A stretch of DNA of 49,112 nt from Clostridiales bacterium (GTDB lineage: Bacteria > Bacillota > Clostridia > Lachnospirales > Lachnospiraceae): positions 1-49,112 of the forward strand of contig JAJBUA010000009.1 in the NCBI GenBank assembly GCA_020860565.1. Reading direction: 5' to 3'. Positions within the stretch are counted from its first letter, which is position 1. Each line of letters starts with the position of its first letter. Position numbers and translations under genes: made by a program. This document shows, piece after piece, positions 1-8,851 of the stretch. The notes below the pieces were generated by a model. That model did not search any database. It was not told where the DNA came from and was given only the letters and a program-made list of their open reading frames with translations.

Positions 1-405
1 GTAATTGATACGAATGTTATAGTCTCTGCGTTGATAACAAAAAATCCAAAGGCTCCTACGGTAGAAGTACTGCATGAGATATTTGGCGGACGTATTACAC
101 CGCTTTTTCATGAGGATATTTTAGCAGAGTACGAGGAAGTCCTGCGTCGGCCTAAATTTCACTTAAGGGATGAAACAATTCAGATTGTGCTTGCTGCAGT
201 CAGGCAGTTTGGCGTTGAGGTTCATCCGACACCTACAGGTGAAATCCTTCCAGATATGGATGACCTGATTTTTTACGAGGTTGCGATGGAGAAGAGGGAT
301 GATGATGCATGGCTTGTAACAGGAAATCAGAAACATTATCCTCCCAGGAAATATATTGTTACACCTGCGGAGATGATCAGGATTTTGAACGAGAAAAATG
401 AATAA
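1..405 (+). CDS. PIN-domain putative toxin (5' end cut off by window)
   Basis: The reading frame is open from base 1 and enters the window at the typical PIN opening VIDTNVIVSAL, so only a few N-terminal residues are missing. PIN domains are Mg-dependent ribonucleases; this subgroup (single-gene 'putative toxin-antitoxin component, PIN family') usually has a small antitoxin gene just upstream, which would lie outside the window. Visible acidic positions are the Asp of VIDTN, the Glu pair in AEYEEVLRRP and the Asp cluster in RDDDAWLVTGN, matching the expected catalytic layout. A strong terminator follows the stop at once, so it ends its own transcript. The fold is secure; toxin activity is inferred from the family. 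Confidence 0.8.
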   Translation, partial: VIDTNVIVSALITKNPKAPTVEVLHEIFGGRITPLFHEDILAEYEEVLRRPKFHLRDETIQIVLAAVRQFGVEVHPTPTGEILPDMDDLIFYEVAMEKRDDDAWLVTGNQKHYPPRKYIVTPAEMIRILNEKNE

Positions 406-414
406 CGATCTATG

Positions 415-446
415 AAAGGCACCTGTTTTCGACGGGTGCCTTTTTC
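415..446 (+). terminator. Intrinsic terminator after PIN gene
   Basis: Stem AAAGGCACC/GGTGCCTTT (GGCACC at 418-423, GGTGCC at 435-440) runs directly into a T tract at 441-445, ten bases after the PIN stop codon. Classic rho-independent layout. Confidence 0.85.
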
Positions 447-491
447 AGGTCAGTGAGATGTTTTGAAGAAATGAAATAACTGAATCAGTTT

Positions 492-533
492 AATCCCGTC
501 AGGTTGGAAAGAAGTAAGTTGCCTGACGGGATT
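492..533 (+). promoter_or_regulatory. 12-bp perfect inverted repeat in leader of XF1762-like operon
   Basis: AATCCCGTCAGG (492-503) and CCTGACGGGATT (522-533) are perfect reverse complements around an 18-nt loop. The second arm ends 8 bases before the AGGAGGT ribosome site (542-548) of the next gene and is followed by a T/A-rich run. It could be a read-through terminator or attenuator, or a protein-binding hairpin controlling the operon. No clear -35/-10 is visible between the PIN terminator and this hairpin. Confidence 0.5.
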
Positions 534-556
534 TATTTATCAGGAGGTGTTTATTT

Positions 557-1027
557 TTGCTTGAGTTAATACCAATTTCGCTGCGCGAAGCAAATGCTTT
601 TGTGCAGCAGTACCACAGGCATCACAAGCCGTCAGTCGGACATAAGTTTTCCATTGGCGTGTCTGATGGAGAAAAGCTGGTCGGTGTTGCGATCTGCGGC
701 AGGCCGGTCAGCCGCCGTATGGATGACGGTCATACGCTGGAGGTCAGCCGGGTTTGTACTGACGGAACGAAAAATGCCTGCAGCATTCTTTATGGGGCAG
801 CATACCGGGCGGCAAAGGCGATGGGTTACCAGAGGGTCATTACTTACATTCTGGAGAGTGAGCCGGGGACTTCATTAAAAGCTGCCGGGTACCGCTGTGA
901 GGGGCGGGCAGGAGGGCTTGAATGGAATGGAGACAGGAAACCAAAGGACAGCAATCAGTACCCACACGAATATAAGACGCGGTGGGTGAAAGAAACGGAG
1001 GTAAAGCCTTATGGCATCGAATCGTGA
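557..1027 (+). CDS. XF1762 family protein (GNAT-like, mobile-element associated)
   Basis: This 156-residue protein matches the XF1762 family, small acetyltransferase-like proteins of unknown role found in phages and conjugative elements. Visible features are the N-terminal YHRHHKPSVGHKFSIGV segment, a strand-loop with VGVAICGRPVSR, and LYGAAYRAAKAMGY followed by ITYI, which resembles the acetyl-CoA-binding half of a GNAT fold. The start is TTG at 557, chosen because AGGAGGT lies 8 nt upstream and homologs begin near this residue. Its last 17 bases overlap the next gene, so the two are translationally coupled. Family assignment is from recognised sequence character; substrate unknown. Confidence 0.72.
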   Translation: MLELIPISLREANAFVQQYHRHHKPSVGHKFSIGVSDGEKLVGVAICGRPVSRRMDDGHTLEVSRVCTDGTKNACSILYGAAYRAAKAMGYQRVITYILESEPGTSLKAAGYRCEGRAGGLEWNGDRKPKDSNQYPHEYKTRWVKETEVKPYGIES

Positions 1028-4000
1028 TGAAAAAATGAAGGAGATTACGGAGCGGCTGGAACAGGGTGTACAAGAGCTGTTTACATCAGAAAGATACACG
1101 GAGTATTTAAGAACGATGTCGCAGTTTCACAGCTACAGTTTTAATAACACGCTCCTGATTGCCATGCAGAAGCCGGACGCTACGCTTGTAGCAGGGTACC
1201 AGGCATGGCAGAAGAAATTCAACCGGCATGTAAAACGCGGGGAAAAGGGTATCCAGATCATTTCCCCTGCGCCTATCCGGGAGAAAGAAATACAGGAAAA
1301 GGTCGATGAGAAAACCGGGGAACTGGTATTAAGACCTGACGGACAGCCGGAGACGGAAGAGGTTGTCCATGTTATTCCGCGCTTCCGGGTGACGACGGTA
1401 TTTGATGTCAGCCAGACAGACGGCGAGCCGCTTCCGGATTTGGGTGTGGAAGAACTGACTGCGGATGTGGAGAATTACGAGGACTTTATGAGGGCGATTG
1501 AACAGGTTTCCCCTGTGCCGATCCGCTTCGGTGAAATCTCCAGCGGGGCGAAGGGCTACTATGATAACGGCTCTAAAGAGATTGTGCTCCAGAAGGATAT
1601 GAGTGAGAGCCAGACGATGAAAACGGCAATCCATGAGACCGCCCACGCGATTCTCCATGACCGCGATGTTATGCAGACACGGGGGATTCAGAAAGACCAG
1701 ATGACGAAGGAGTGTGAGGCAGAAAGCGTTGCTTTTACGGTATGCCAGCATTTTGGCATAGACACCTCGGATTATTCTTTCCCATACATTGCCAGTTGGA
1801 GCAGCAGCAAAGAAATGAAGGAGCTTCGTTCCTCCATGGATACAATCAGGCACACTGCCGCGGATATGATTGACGGAATCACCGAAGCTGCTCAGAACCT
1901 TCAAAAGGAACAGGCGCTATATACATCTGTAGAGCTTTTTGGGACACCGGCCTTGTTTGATATTGGGCGCGTTGCGGATGAAGATGTTCCGAGTGGCTTG
2001 TATCGGTATGAGCTGCGTGGGTCAGATGATGATCCTGCGGTTCCCGTTACAATAGAGAATCATGTTGTTGTGAATCATGCGGCTACTGTGCTGACTGCAT
2101 ATCCGATTCCCATTCCGGAGCGGAACTTTTTGCGGTTGGGAGAAGAACTGAATTTTGGGGCGGAAGGAATGATAACTGTGCAGGATTACCGGCAGATCAC
2201 AGCGGGACTTTCTTCTTTTGAGATGGGGCAGAGAATGCAGAATGCAGTCATCCGGGCAAATGAGGAGCTTCTATTCTCAGGAAATCAGGCTCAATATGCC
2301 ATTTACCAGATTGACAGTGAGGGAAGCGGCAGAGACTATATTTATATGAATATGGATTTTGTACAAAACCACGACATGACGGTAAAAGGAAGTGATTATA
2401 AGCTGGTCTACGGCGGCACACTGCAACCGACAGAGACACTGGATACTCTTTTTATGAAATTTAACATGGAGCGTCCGGATGATTTCACAGGGCATTCGCT
2501 TTCCGTCAGTGATGTGGTTGTGATGGCTCGTGATGGTGAGGCAAAAGCGCATTATGTGGACAGCATAGGCTTCACGGAACTGCCGGATTTTATTCAGGAG
2601 AGAAGAACGTTATGGGAACAGCAGTGGAGAGAAGTGACAGAGTTTACGGATTCCATAGAACTGGATGGACATGAGGGAACCTGGCATACTTCTGAACAGA
2701 TAGAACTGATGGGAGAGCCAATCTTTCTGATGGAGCATAATGAGTTTGGCAGCGACGTAGCGAAGGTTGCTGTGAATGCGAAGGGCGAGGTTGTGGCAGA
2801 GGATTTGTGGAATGGATTTGATGAAGGTTTCCATGAAGCGGCAGCTGAATATTTCGCAGGAAAGGGTGTGACTTACGAAAGACCGGAAGCACCTGTCGAG
2901 GAGCCTGTAAAAGAAGCGGCTGCTGAGACAGAAGAAAATATCACAGAAGAAACGATTAGCGAAGTCCGGGCGGTATCGGTTGAATCTGAAAAAACAGTGC
3001 AGGAGGATAAGGTGCCACTATATATGCAGAGTGCTTCCTATGCCCGTGAGCATGGGGAACTGGAGCAGTACCGACAGTCCCGGAATGCAAATATGGCTTG
3101 TAAAAGTGCGATAGAGCAATCGATCTTCGATAATTTCGATGGGATGCACTTAAAGAGTGGAGCGGTAAAGCCAGTCATGGAGCAGTTTGGCACGGAGCGT
3201 ACGGCCTATATCCTTGCAAACACAATCCGGCATAAGCCTTGGGATAAGCGTTTTTCTTTCAAGAATAAACAGTGGGCACAGACGGTTCCTGTGATGGCAG
3301 ATAGTACGGATGCATTTGGAAATGACGTGACCGCTGAATGGGTGGTGGATCGGCATTCCACTGTCTTGGACGGCTTTACCAGTATGTTCCGCCAGGAAAT
3401 ATTGGAGCAGAGCCGGGAAACAGAAAAAGAACTGACAGCGGAGGAGATTACCAATTTTCAAGAGATTGGCAGGCATTACTATCCGCACTTGAGGACAGCA
3501 GAGTATGAATTTTTCTGCGATGTACGCGGGGAGCGGGATTTGCTGACTTATGAAGTATCCCAACATGACGATGGAGAGGGCTATTCGCTCCATACAGAAA
3601 AGTTTGATATCTGGGATCGTATGAGCCAAAAGGAGTTAGATAAGCTTGAGACTATCGTGAGTCGTGAGGTGACGTTTGCCGGTTGGAAAAAAGAAATTGA
3701 ACAGGCAGAAACAGCGGCAGATTTGCGGGAAGTCAGCTATGGAATGATGGAAACAGAATACTTAAATCTTACTGACGAACAAAGAGAGCGCTTGTATCAG
3801 ATGATGGATGAAAAGGAGAAAAGTCTTCAAGACGGTCAGAGAGATGGCCAGAATCTGGAACAGAGCGAAGAAACCGCGCCGCCAACTGCATCGCAGGAGG
3901 AAAAGGTAAAAGTTGCGTTTTATTATGTAGACAGCGATCCGTTTGGAGATGAGGATGAGAGCGTTTATCATGAATTTCCCGATGTAGAGTCAGCAATCAG

Positions 4001-5567
4001 CGCCTATCATGAAATACCAAACCACTTTGAAAAAGAATTGGGTATGGAGAGTACGGAAGAACAGCCGTCGCGGATGGCACTGGTTCAGTGCAAAAATGGC
4101 ATAGACATCTTGTATGACATAGAAGCGGCTTCGCTCAGCGGAAAATGGGTTACTCCTGAAACGATGGAAGCACAGAAAAAAGTGCAGGATTCCCTTGCGG
4201 TTCATGATGTGAAGATCGCCTATCGGTTTGAAAAAGAAGATCAGTATCTCACGATTCAATCGGTATCAGAGGGATACGATTATACCTTCTATGACAGTTC
4301 TTTCCATGAGATTGATGGTGGCGTGTATGATAATCCGGATATTTCCGTGAAGGAAGCGGTGGAAGAGATTCTTTCAGACGCAGGAATTTCTTCCTGGCCA
4401 GCGCACCGTAAGGTTATGGATTATGAGAAAGTATCTGAAATGGTTCAGCTTGCAGAGCAGGAGGTAAATCGGGAAAAGAGTGAGAGCAGAAAAACTGTAC
4501 CGGAGGAACAGCAGATCGATGCCATATCACCCATCTCTGACCGGACGGAACCAACGGTTTCCCTGCATGGGAGGAGTATGGCTGACGTGGAAGAAACGGT
4601 TTTAAGTTATGCACAGGCAGAGATCGATGCAATGGGGCTGCATGATGAGGTGCAGCTGCACGGAGCTAGGGTTTATGGAAGCCGTAGCCGGGAGGGACTG
4701 TACACGGATGGTTCTGATCTGGATGTGGTGATTTCCTATTCTGGGAATATCCGTGAGGATGATTTTTTCAATGCGCTCCATGAATCAGGATTTTCAGTTG
4801 AGGGTATTCCGGTAGACATCAATCCAATCTCAACAGAGAAAACAGGAACGCTGGAAGAGTATCTTGCAACTGCCGAACAGTATCTGAACGCAAAAGAAGT
4901 CCAGGTGATAGCAGATGCAGCGCCGCAAAAGCCAGAAATGGAAGAGCAGAGCGCGACGATCAGTTTTTATGTAGCGGAATGCATGGAGTTTCCTGTTTTA
5001 GGAGAATATCACGAGGATGTCGGCAGCCTGCAGGAGGCAATGGCACTCTATGAGCAGATACCGGCGGAACGAATGAACGGCATTAAGGGAATCGGATTTA
5101 CCCTGACAGATGGAAGTATGTATGATGGGATGTCCTATGAACTGATGTCTGCAGGAATTGTAGACCGTGATCTGGTGGAAGAGATTCCTCATTTCAAGGT
5201 AAGCCCATTGGTACAGCAGGCATTGTCTGAGCTTGAAGAGGTTTACCAGCGCTCACGCGGCGCAGAACAGGCAAAGGAGCTGGAGGAGCGGGAGCCTGTT
5301 GAGATACCAAAAGAATCAATAAAGCTGGAACAAGACGCAAGGGAGTCTGCAGGGATGTCGCCTGAACTGCAAAAGCAGACGCAGGAAGATAACAAATCGG
5401 AACAGAGGGACAGAAGTGAGAAAGCCACAGTTGCCGCCGCACCTGGTGGTCGTAAGGAATCTGTACTTCAGGCCCTGCGTGAGCGTCAGGCAAAGCTTAA
5501 AACGCAGGAAACAGAAAAACCGAAACAGAATACACAAAGCCACAAGAAGGGAGATCAGGAACTATGA
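1011..5567 (+). CDS. Large polyvalent protein: ArdC-like, zinc peptidase, YodL, DUF3849, nucleotidyltransferase modules
   Basis: 1518 residues of stacked modules, typical of 'large polyvalent proteins' carried by clostridial conjugative elements and thought to enter the recipient with the DNA. In order: an ArdC-like N-terminal ssDNA-binding/antirestriction domain (about 7-90), a zinc-peptidase motif HETAHAILHD near 207, an LPD28-like domain (about 306-375), a YodL domain (about 428-525, with GHSLSVSDVVVM), a DUF3849-like domain (about 667-765), two further LPD-like alpha/beta repeats, a nucleotidyltransferase core near 1217-1241 (GSRSREG...SDLDVVIS), and a charged tail with RKESVLQALRERQA. 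ATG 1011 has GGAGGT 9 nt upstream and overlaps the gene before it. Domain names come from motif memory; the peptidase and nucleotidyltransferase motifs are directly visible. Confidence 0.8.
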   Translation: MASNRDEKMKEITERLEQGVQELFTSERYTEYLRTMSQFHSYSFNNTLLIAMQKPDATLVAGYQAWQKKFNRHVKRGEKGIQIISPAPIREKEIQEKVDEKTGELVLRPDGQPETEEVVHVIPRFRVTTVFDVSQTDGEPLPDLGVEELTADVENYEDFMRAIEQVSPVPIRFGEISSGAKGYYDNGSKEIVLQKDMSESQTMKTAIHETAHAILHDRDVMQTRGIQKDQMTKECEAESVAFTVCQHFGIDTSDYSFPYIASWSSSKEMKELRSSMDTIRHTAADMIDGITEAAQNLQKEQALYTSVELFGTPALFDIGRVADEDVPSGLYRYELRGSDDDPAVPVTIENHVVVNHAATVLTAYPIPIPERNFLRLGEELNFGAEGMITVQDYRQITAGLSSFEMGQRMQNAVIRANEELLFSGNQAQYAIYQIDSEGSGRDYIYMNMDFVQNHDMTVKGSDYKLVYGGTLQPTETLDTLFMKFNMERPDDFTGHSLSVSDVVVMARDGEAKAHYVDSIGFTELPDFIQERRTLWEQQWREVTEFTDSIELDGHEGTWHTSEQIELMGEPIFLMEHNEFGSDVAKVAVNAKGEVVAEDLWNGFDEGFHEAAAEYFAGKGVTYERPEAPVEEPVKEAAAETEENITEETISEVRAVSVESEKTVQEDKVPLYMQSASYAREHGELEQYRQSRNANMACKSAIEQSIFDNFDGMHLKSGAVKPVMEQFGTERTAYILANTIRHKPWDKRFSFKNKQWAQTVPVMADSTDAFGNDVTAEWVVDRHSTVLDGFTSMFRQEILEQSRETEKELTAEEITNFQEIGRHYYPHLRTAEYEFFCDVRGERDLLTYEVSQHDDGEGYSLHTEKFDIWDRMSQKELDKLETIVSREVTFAGWKKEIEQAETAADLREVSYGMMETEYLNLTDEQRERLYQMMDEKEKSLQDGQRDGQNLEQSEETAPPTASQEEKVKVAFYYVDSDPFGDEDESVYHEFPDVESAISAYHEIPNHFEKELGMESTEEQPSRMALVQCKNGIDILYDIEAASLSGKWVTPETMEAQKKVQDSLAVHDVKIAYRFEKEDQYLTIQSVSEGYDYTFYDSSFHEIDGGVYDNPDISVKEAVEEILSDAGISSWPAHRKVMDYEKVSEMVQLAEQEVNREKSESRKTVPEEQQIDAISPISDRTEPTVSLHGRSMADVEETVLSYAQAEIDAMGLHDEVQLHGARVYGSRSREGLYTDGSDLDVVISYSGNIREDDFFNALHESGFSVEGIPVDINPISTEKTGTLEEYLATAEQYLNAKEVQVIADAAPQKPEMEEQSATISFYVAECMEFPVLGEYHEDVGSLQEAMALYEQIPAERMNGIKGIGFTLTDGSMYDGMSYELMSAGIVDRDLVEEIPHFKVSPLVQQALSELEEVYQRSRGAEQAKELEEREPVEIPKESIKLEQDARESAGMSPELQKQTQEDNKSEQRDRSEKATVAAAPGGRKESVLQALRERQAKLKTQETEKPKQNTQSHKKGDQEL

Positions 5568-5794
5568 CGAGAATAACATTTGAGGAAGATGAGCTTATCG
5601 TGATTGCGATGTTTGAGGAGAAAACCCGGCAGGAGACAATCAAAGGGATAGAAGAAATCTTACCTTATATTAAAGGCGATACAGAATTGGAAGAGGTCGT
5701 GATTGGTACGGTGGAAAAGCTGAAGCGAATGCCGGACAAAGAATTTGCCAGGCTTGATCTGGAAGCATATCAGCAGGAGCCGGAGGACGAATGA
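5564..5794 (+). CDS. Transposon-transfer assisting family protein (TTRAP)
   Basis: A 76-residue acidic helical protein with the TTRAP look: MTRITFEEDELIVIAMF, a central stretch predicting pairwise negative helices, and KLKRMPDKEFARLDLEAYQ near the end. TTRAP proteins occur almost only in conjugative transposons, next to YodL proteins, and their biochemical role is not established. Start ATG 5564 overlaps the stop of the large polyvalent gene by four bases, and its stop overlaps the next ATG at 5791, so the three genes form one coupled translation unit. Confidence 0.75.
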   Translation: MTRITFEEDELIVIAMFEEKTRQETIKGIEEILPYIKGDTELEEVVIGTVEKLKRMPDKEFARLDLEAYQQEPEDE

Positions 5795-6639
5795 ATCTCA
5801 ACCAGTTCGCAGTCTACCAGGTAAAGATGGGCGCAGAGTTCCGGCCTCTGCGTTTCCGTCCTTACGCGGAGCTGCGGGAGAAACATCTGCGGGTTGATGT
5901 CAGCAATTACGAGCAGGTATATCTGTCACAGATGGCACCGGGAGATTCGGCTCAAACGATCCGGGAACGGCTTAAGAAGAAGATGCCGAAGTCTTCCAAA
6001 GGACACAGCCTCAGCGTCAGTGATGTGATTGTGATGAACAAGGCGGGAGTTATATCAGCCTATTATGTGGATAAGGACAGGTTGGTCTCCATTGCCGGTT
6101 TTCTCCGTTTGAATTCATCCGGTACTCTTGTCTCAATGGAAACAACAGGATTTAAGATTGATGGGAAACCGGGTACCTGGCTTGCCTGTGATGACACTGT
6201 TGTGGATGGGCGGCAGTTTTTCCTGATGCAGAATGAGCAGATGAAAAATTCCGCTGCCTGTACCATCGTAAATGAATCCGGCAAGATTGTTGTGAGCGAT
6301 GCCAGCCGATTTGACGAAGCTGCAATTCAGCAGATCAGGGAATTTCTTCATCCAGCAATAGAGGCACAACAGCCGCCACCGGCGCGTCCTCCGATGGAGA
6401 ACTGGCAGAAGCTCTATGAAAACGGTGAGTACCTTCGGAGCGTGGAAAGCTCAGAGGAACAGAATTATTCTTTTGTGGATGGAAGCAGAAATAACTTGAA
6501 GCAGCCGAAGCAGAAAACCGGCAAACGCGAGTCTGTCTTAAAAAAGCTGCATGACAAACAGGCGGCGATTGCCTTGCGGAGCGGCAAAGCAGTGCCGCAG
6601 GCGATGATGGAGCAGGAAGCGCAGCGCAACCGTAAATGA
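5791..6639 (+). CDS. YodL domain-containing protein with DUF4316-like tail
   Basis: 282 residues: an N-terminal YodL-type module beginning FAVYQVKMGAEFRPLRF, containing GHSLSVSDVIVM at about residue 70, which almost repeats the GHSLSVSDVVVM of the 1518-residue neighbour. A linker rich in Pro/Gln follows, then a basic tail with GKRESVLKKLHDKQAAI, again echoing the RKESVLQALRERQA tail of the large protein. Both proteins therefore share a domain and a C-terminal tag, suggesting recognition by the same partner. Last gene of the operon, followed directly by a terminator. No catalytic motif is visible; function unknown beyond association with element transfer. Confidence 0.7.
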   Translation: MNLNQFAVYQVKMGAEFRPLRFRPYAELREKHLRVDVSNYEQVYLSQMAPGDSAQTIRERLKKKMPKSSKGHSLSVSDVIVMNKAGVISAYYVDKDRLVSIAGFLRLNSSGTLVSMETTGFKIDGKPGTWLACDDTVVDGRQFFLMQNEQMKNSAACTIVNESGKIVVSDASRFDEAAIQQIREFLHPAIEAQQPPPARPPMENWQKLYENGEYLRSVESSEEQNYSFVDGSRNNLKQPKQKTGKRESVLKKLHDKQAAIALRSGKAVPQAMMEQEAQRNRK

Positions 6640-6645
6640 AAAAGG

Positions 6646-6687
6646 GAGAAGTCTTATGGCATGGGGCCGGAGACTTCTCTTTTTTTG
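6646..6687 (+). terminator. Intrinsic terminator of the polyvalent/TTRAP/YodL operon
   Basis: Perfect 9-bp stem GAGAAGTCT (6646-6654) / AGACTTCTC (6671-6679) followed by a run of T to 6686, seven bases after the YodL stop codon. Confidence 0.88.
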
Positions 6688-6837
6688 CTTCGACAGTTTA
6701 AGCGACGCGTGAGCTATTTCAGAAATCAGATCAAGCCAACCACTGGTAACTTCTTTTCTGTAATTAAGCAATAAACAACAGTTCGGTAGACAAAATGTTG
6801 ATTGAACGCCGATTGTTTTTCGAGTGCAGAAATGGAG

Positions 6838-6866
6838 TTGACTTTCAGTGCGAATTTGGGGATAAT
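6838..6866 (+). promoter_or_regulatory. Promoter candidate upstream of AlbA_2-type gene
   Basis: TTGACT (6838-6843), exactly 17 bp, GATAAT (6861-6866). The bases after the -10 read ATCTATGGGT, nearly the same as those after the -10 of the recombinase promoter at 11807. The rest of the 375-bp gap (6640-7014) holds the preceding terminator and AT-rich sequence; a second weaker -10-like TATAATC sits near 6930. The transcript would have a leader of about 140 nt before ATG 7015. Confidence 0.6.
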
Positions 6867-7014
6867 ATCTATGGGTGAGAAAGGGGGCTATCGTAGTACA
6901 CGCTATGAATGGAGCGTTTACATGGAAGTGATATAATCTTCACTTCTTTTATCTTGTATAGTGCAGAACGCTGTAATAATATAATAAGACCATTCTGAAT
7001 CAGGAGGAACGGCA

Positions 7015-8508
7015 ATGATTCCAACCATACCGGCAGAGCTGATTGCTCTGATAGAGCAGGGTGAATCCCTGACTGTGGAGTACAAAAAGTCCACGACGGA
7101 TATTACAAAAGATGTGTATGAGACGGTATGTTCCTTCTCCAACCGTGAAGGAGGTCATATCTTTTTAGGCGTTAAAGACGATGGAACGGTCCTTGGGATA
7201 CAAGAGGATAAGATTGAGGGTATGAAGAAAAATTTCGTTACCACAATCAACAATGGACAGAAAATATATCCCCCTATGTATCTGCAACCAATAGAGTACG
7301 ATGTTGACGGTAAGCGTGTCCTCTATGTTTATGTACCCGTCAATCCGAGTGTTTGTCGATGCGCGGGGCGCATATATGATCGCAACAATGATTCAGATAT
7401 TGATATAACCAATAATGAGTACCTTGTGTATCAGCTCTATGCAAGAAAGCAGGATACTTACTATGTCAACAAAGTATTCCCGATCTTCACTGCTGCTGAT
7501 TTGCGTCATGATCTGATGGATCGTGCGCGTAATATGACGAAAGTTCGGACGCAAAACCATCCGTGGAGAGATATGACGGATGAGGAAATGCTTCGCAGTG
7601 CTAAACTGATTTTATCCGACCCACAAACGGGAAAAGAAGGAATTACGTTGGCAGCTATCCTGTTATTCGGTTCCGATAACCTGATTGCATCGGTACTTGC
7701 TCATCATAAGACAGACGCCATTGTGCGGGTCTATAATATGGATCGGTATGATGACAGAGATGTGATCGTAACAAATCTGCTTGATAGCTATGATCGGTTG
7801 ATTGCGTTTGGCGAGAAACATTTAAATGACTCATTTACCATGGATGGGATTATCAGTGTCAGTTCCAGAGATAAAATCCTCAGAGAGATTGTATCGAATC
7901 TGCTTGCACATAGAGATTTTTCCAATGGTTATGTGGCGAAGATGGTCATTGAAAAAGACCGTATTTTTACAGAGAACGCAAATCGTTCGCATGGTCATGG
8001 AAGTTTGAACCTGGCTACGTTCAGACCTTTTCCGAAAAATCCGCCTATCTCCAGTATGTTCAGGGAGATTGGCTTAGCGGATGAATTGGGTTCAGGCATG
8101 AGGAACACATATAAATATACACGGCTTTATTCTGGCGCAGAACCTCGGTTTGTAGAGGGGGATGTGTTTCAAACGATTGTCCCGTTGAGCGAGGCTGCCA
8201 CCATGATAAAGGTGGGACCCTCTGGTGGCGAAGTTAGTGGTAGAGCTGGTGGTGAAGCTGGTGGTGAAGTTAGTGGTGAAGCTTTGCCAGAGTATGATAG
8301 TATAAAATTATCAGCTGAGATGTTGCAAGACCTTCTGACTTTTTGCGCACTACCCAAGACAAGAAATGAAATGAAACAATTCTGCAATATGAAAGCTGAT
8401 AGCTATTTCCGGGAAAAAGTTTTATTGCCAATGCTTGAAGAAGGATTAATTAAACGCACAATTCCGGATAAGCCAAAAAGTCCAAAGCAGAAATATGTAA
8501 AAATTTAA
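7015..8508 (+). CDS. AlbA_2 (Schlafen-like) ATP-binding regulator with winged-helix tail
   Basis: 497 residues. The N-terminal third is an AlbA_2/AAA_4 domain (ESLTVEYKKSTTD, then FSNREGGHIFLGVKDDGTVLGI), the middle carries a HATPase_c_4-type segment (REIVSNLLAHRDF...MVIEKDRIFTENAN), and the C-terminus resembles a winged helix (LLPMLEEGLIKRT). Between them is a Gly/Glu repeat linker near 402-421 with GGEVSG units, matching tandem DNA repeats at about 8223-8281. Such proteins are commonly annotated as putative transcriptional regulators; some AlbA_2/Schlafen relatives act in defence or RNA metabolism. ATG 7015 follows AGGAGG at about 7002. It is a monocistronic gene between two mobilization blocks; a role in controlling element genes is inference. 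Confidence 0.75.
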   Translation: MIPTIPAELIALIEQGESLTVEYKKSTTDITKDVYETVCSFSNREGGHIFLGVKDDGTVLGIQEDKIEGMKKNFVTTINNGQKIYPPMYLQPIEYDVDGKRVLYVYVPVNPSVCRCAGRIYDRNNDSDIDITNNEYLVYQLYARKQDTYYVNKVFPIFTAADLRHDLMDRARNMTKVRTQNHPWRDMTDEEMLRSAKLILSDPQTGKEGITLAAILLFGSDNLIASVLAHHKTDAIVRVYNMDRYDDRDVIVTNLLDSYDRLIAFGEKHLNDSFTMDGIISVSSRDKILREIVSNLLAHRDFSNGYVAKMVIEKDRIFTENANRSHGHGSLNLATFRPFPKNPPISSMFREIGLADELGSGMRNTYKYTRLYSGAEPRFVEGDVFQTIVPLSEAATMIKVGPSGGEVSGRAGGEAGGEVSGEALPEYDSIKLSAEMLQDLLTFCALPKTRNEMKQFCNMKADSYFREKVLLPMLEEGLIKRTIPDKPKSPKQKYVKI

Positions 8509-8569
8509 AATCAGTTCTTTACAGGAAGATAGATAAAAACGCAGCTGGAGTGTTGTGTGTGAGTGTGCG

Positions 8570-8763
8570 AATATTTCGCTTGATATCGAAGAAAGTCAGG
8601 AGTTGGGATGTGCAAAGCGTGGAGAGAAGAATCAATTTTAGCTACGATTGAAGCATGGCGTGAAGTTGAAATTCCTGAGGCAGACATTAAGAAGAGAATC
8701 ATGGCTAAGTATGATCTTACTGAAAAGGAAGCCGCAGAATACATGTTAAAAAAGAGCGCCTGA
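8570..8763 (+). pseudogene. C-terminal remnant of an Rpn-type PD-(D/E)XK nuclease
   Basis: The frame from 8570 reads NISLDIEESQELG and then hits a frameshift; the next frame continues from ATG 8608 as MCKAWREESILATIEAWREVE, ending KKSA at 8761-8763. Together these give the DIEESQEL-MCKAW end plus helical tail typical of Rpn family recombination-promoting nucleases. The catalytic N-terminal part is absent, so this is a scar. The 51-residue piece from ATG 8608 could still be translated as a small peptide (GGGATG context, poor ribosome site). Confidence 0.6.
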
Positions 8764-8783
8764 CAGATGAGCAAAATTGAAAA

Positions 8784-8840
8784 GCCCAGACGGTTATTAT
8801 TCCACTGCATATATGCAGTAGTGGTAATAACCGCCTGGGC
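8784..8840. terminator. 57-nt near-perfect palindrome, bidirectional terminator
   Basis: GCCCAG (8784-8789) pairs with CTGGGC (8835-8840), CGGTTATTA with TAATAACCG, and the centre contains the self-complementary CTGCATATATGCAG. T-rich runs follow on both strands (TTATTTTTAT to the right, TTTTCAATTTT to the left on the minus strand). It separates the plus-strand regulator/Rpn remnant from the minus-strand relaxase, as expected for a shared terminator of convergent units. Confidence 0.85.
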
Positions 8841-8851
8841 TTATTTTTATG

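Noticed and set aside
8223-8281. Tandem GGTGGTGAAG-type repeats considered as a regulatory or CRISPR-like array
   Set aside because: They lie in frame inside the AlbA_2-type gene and encode a Gly/Glu linker; no spacers between repeats.
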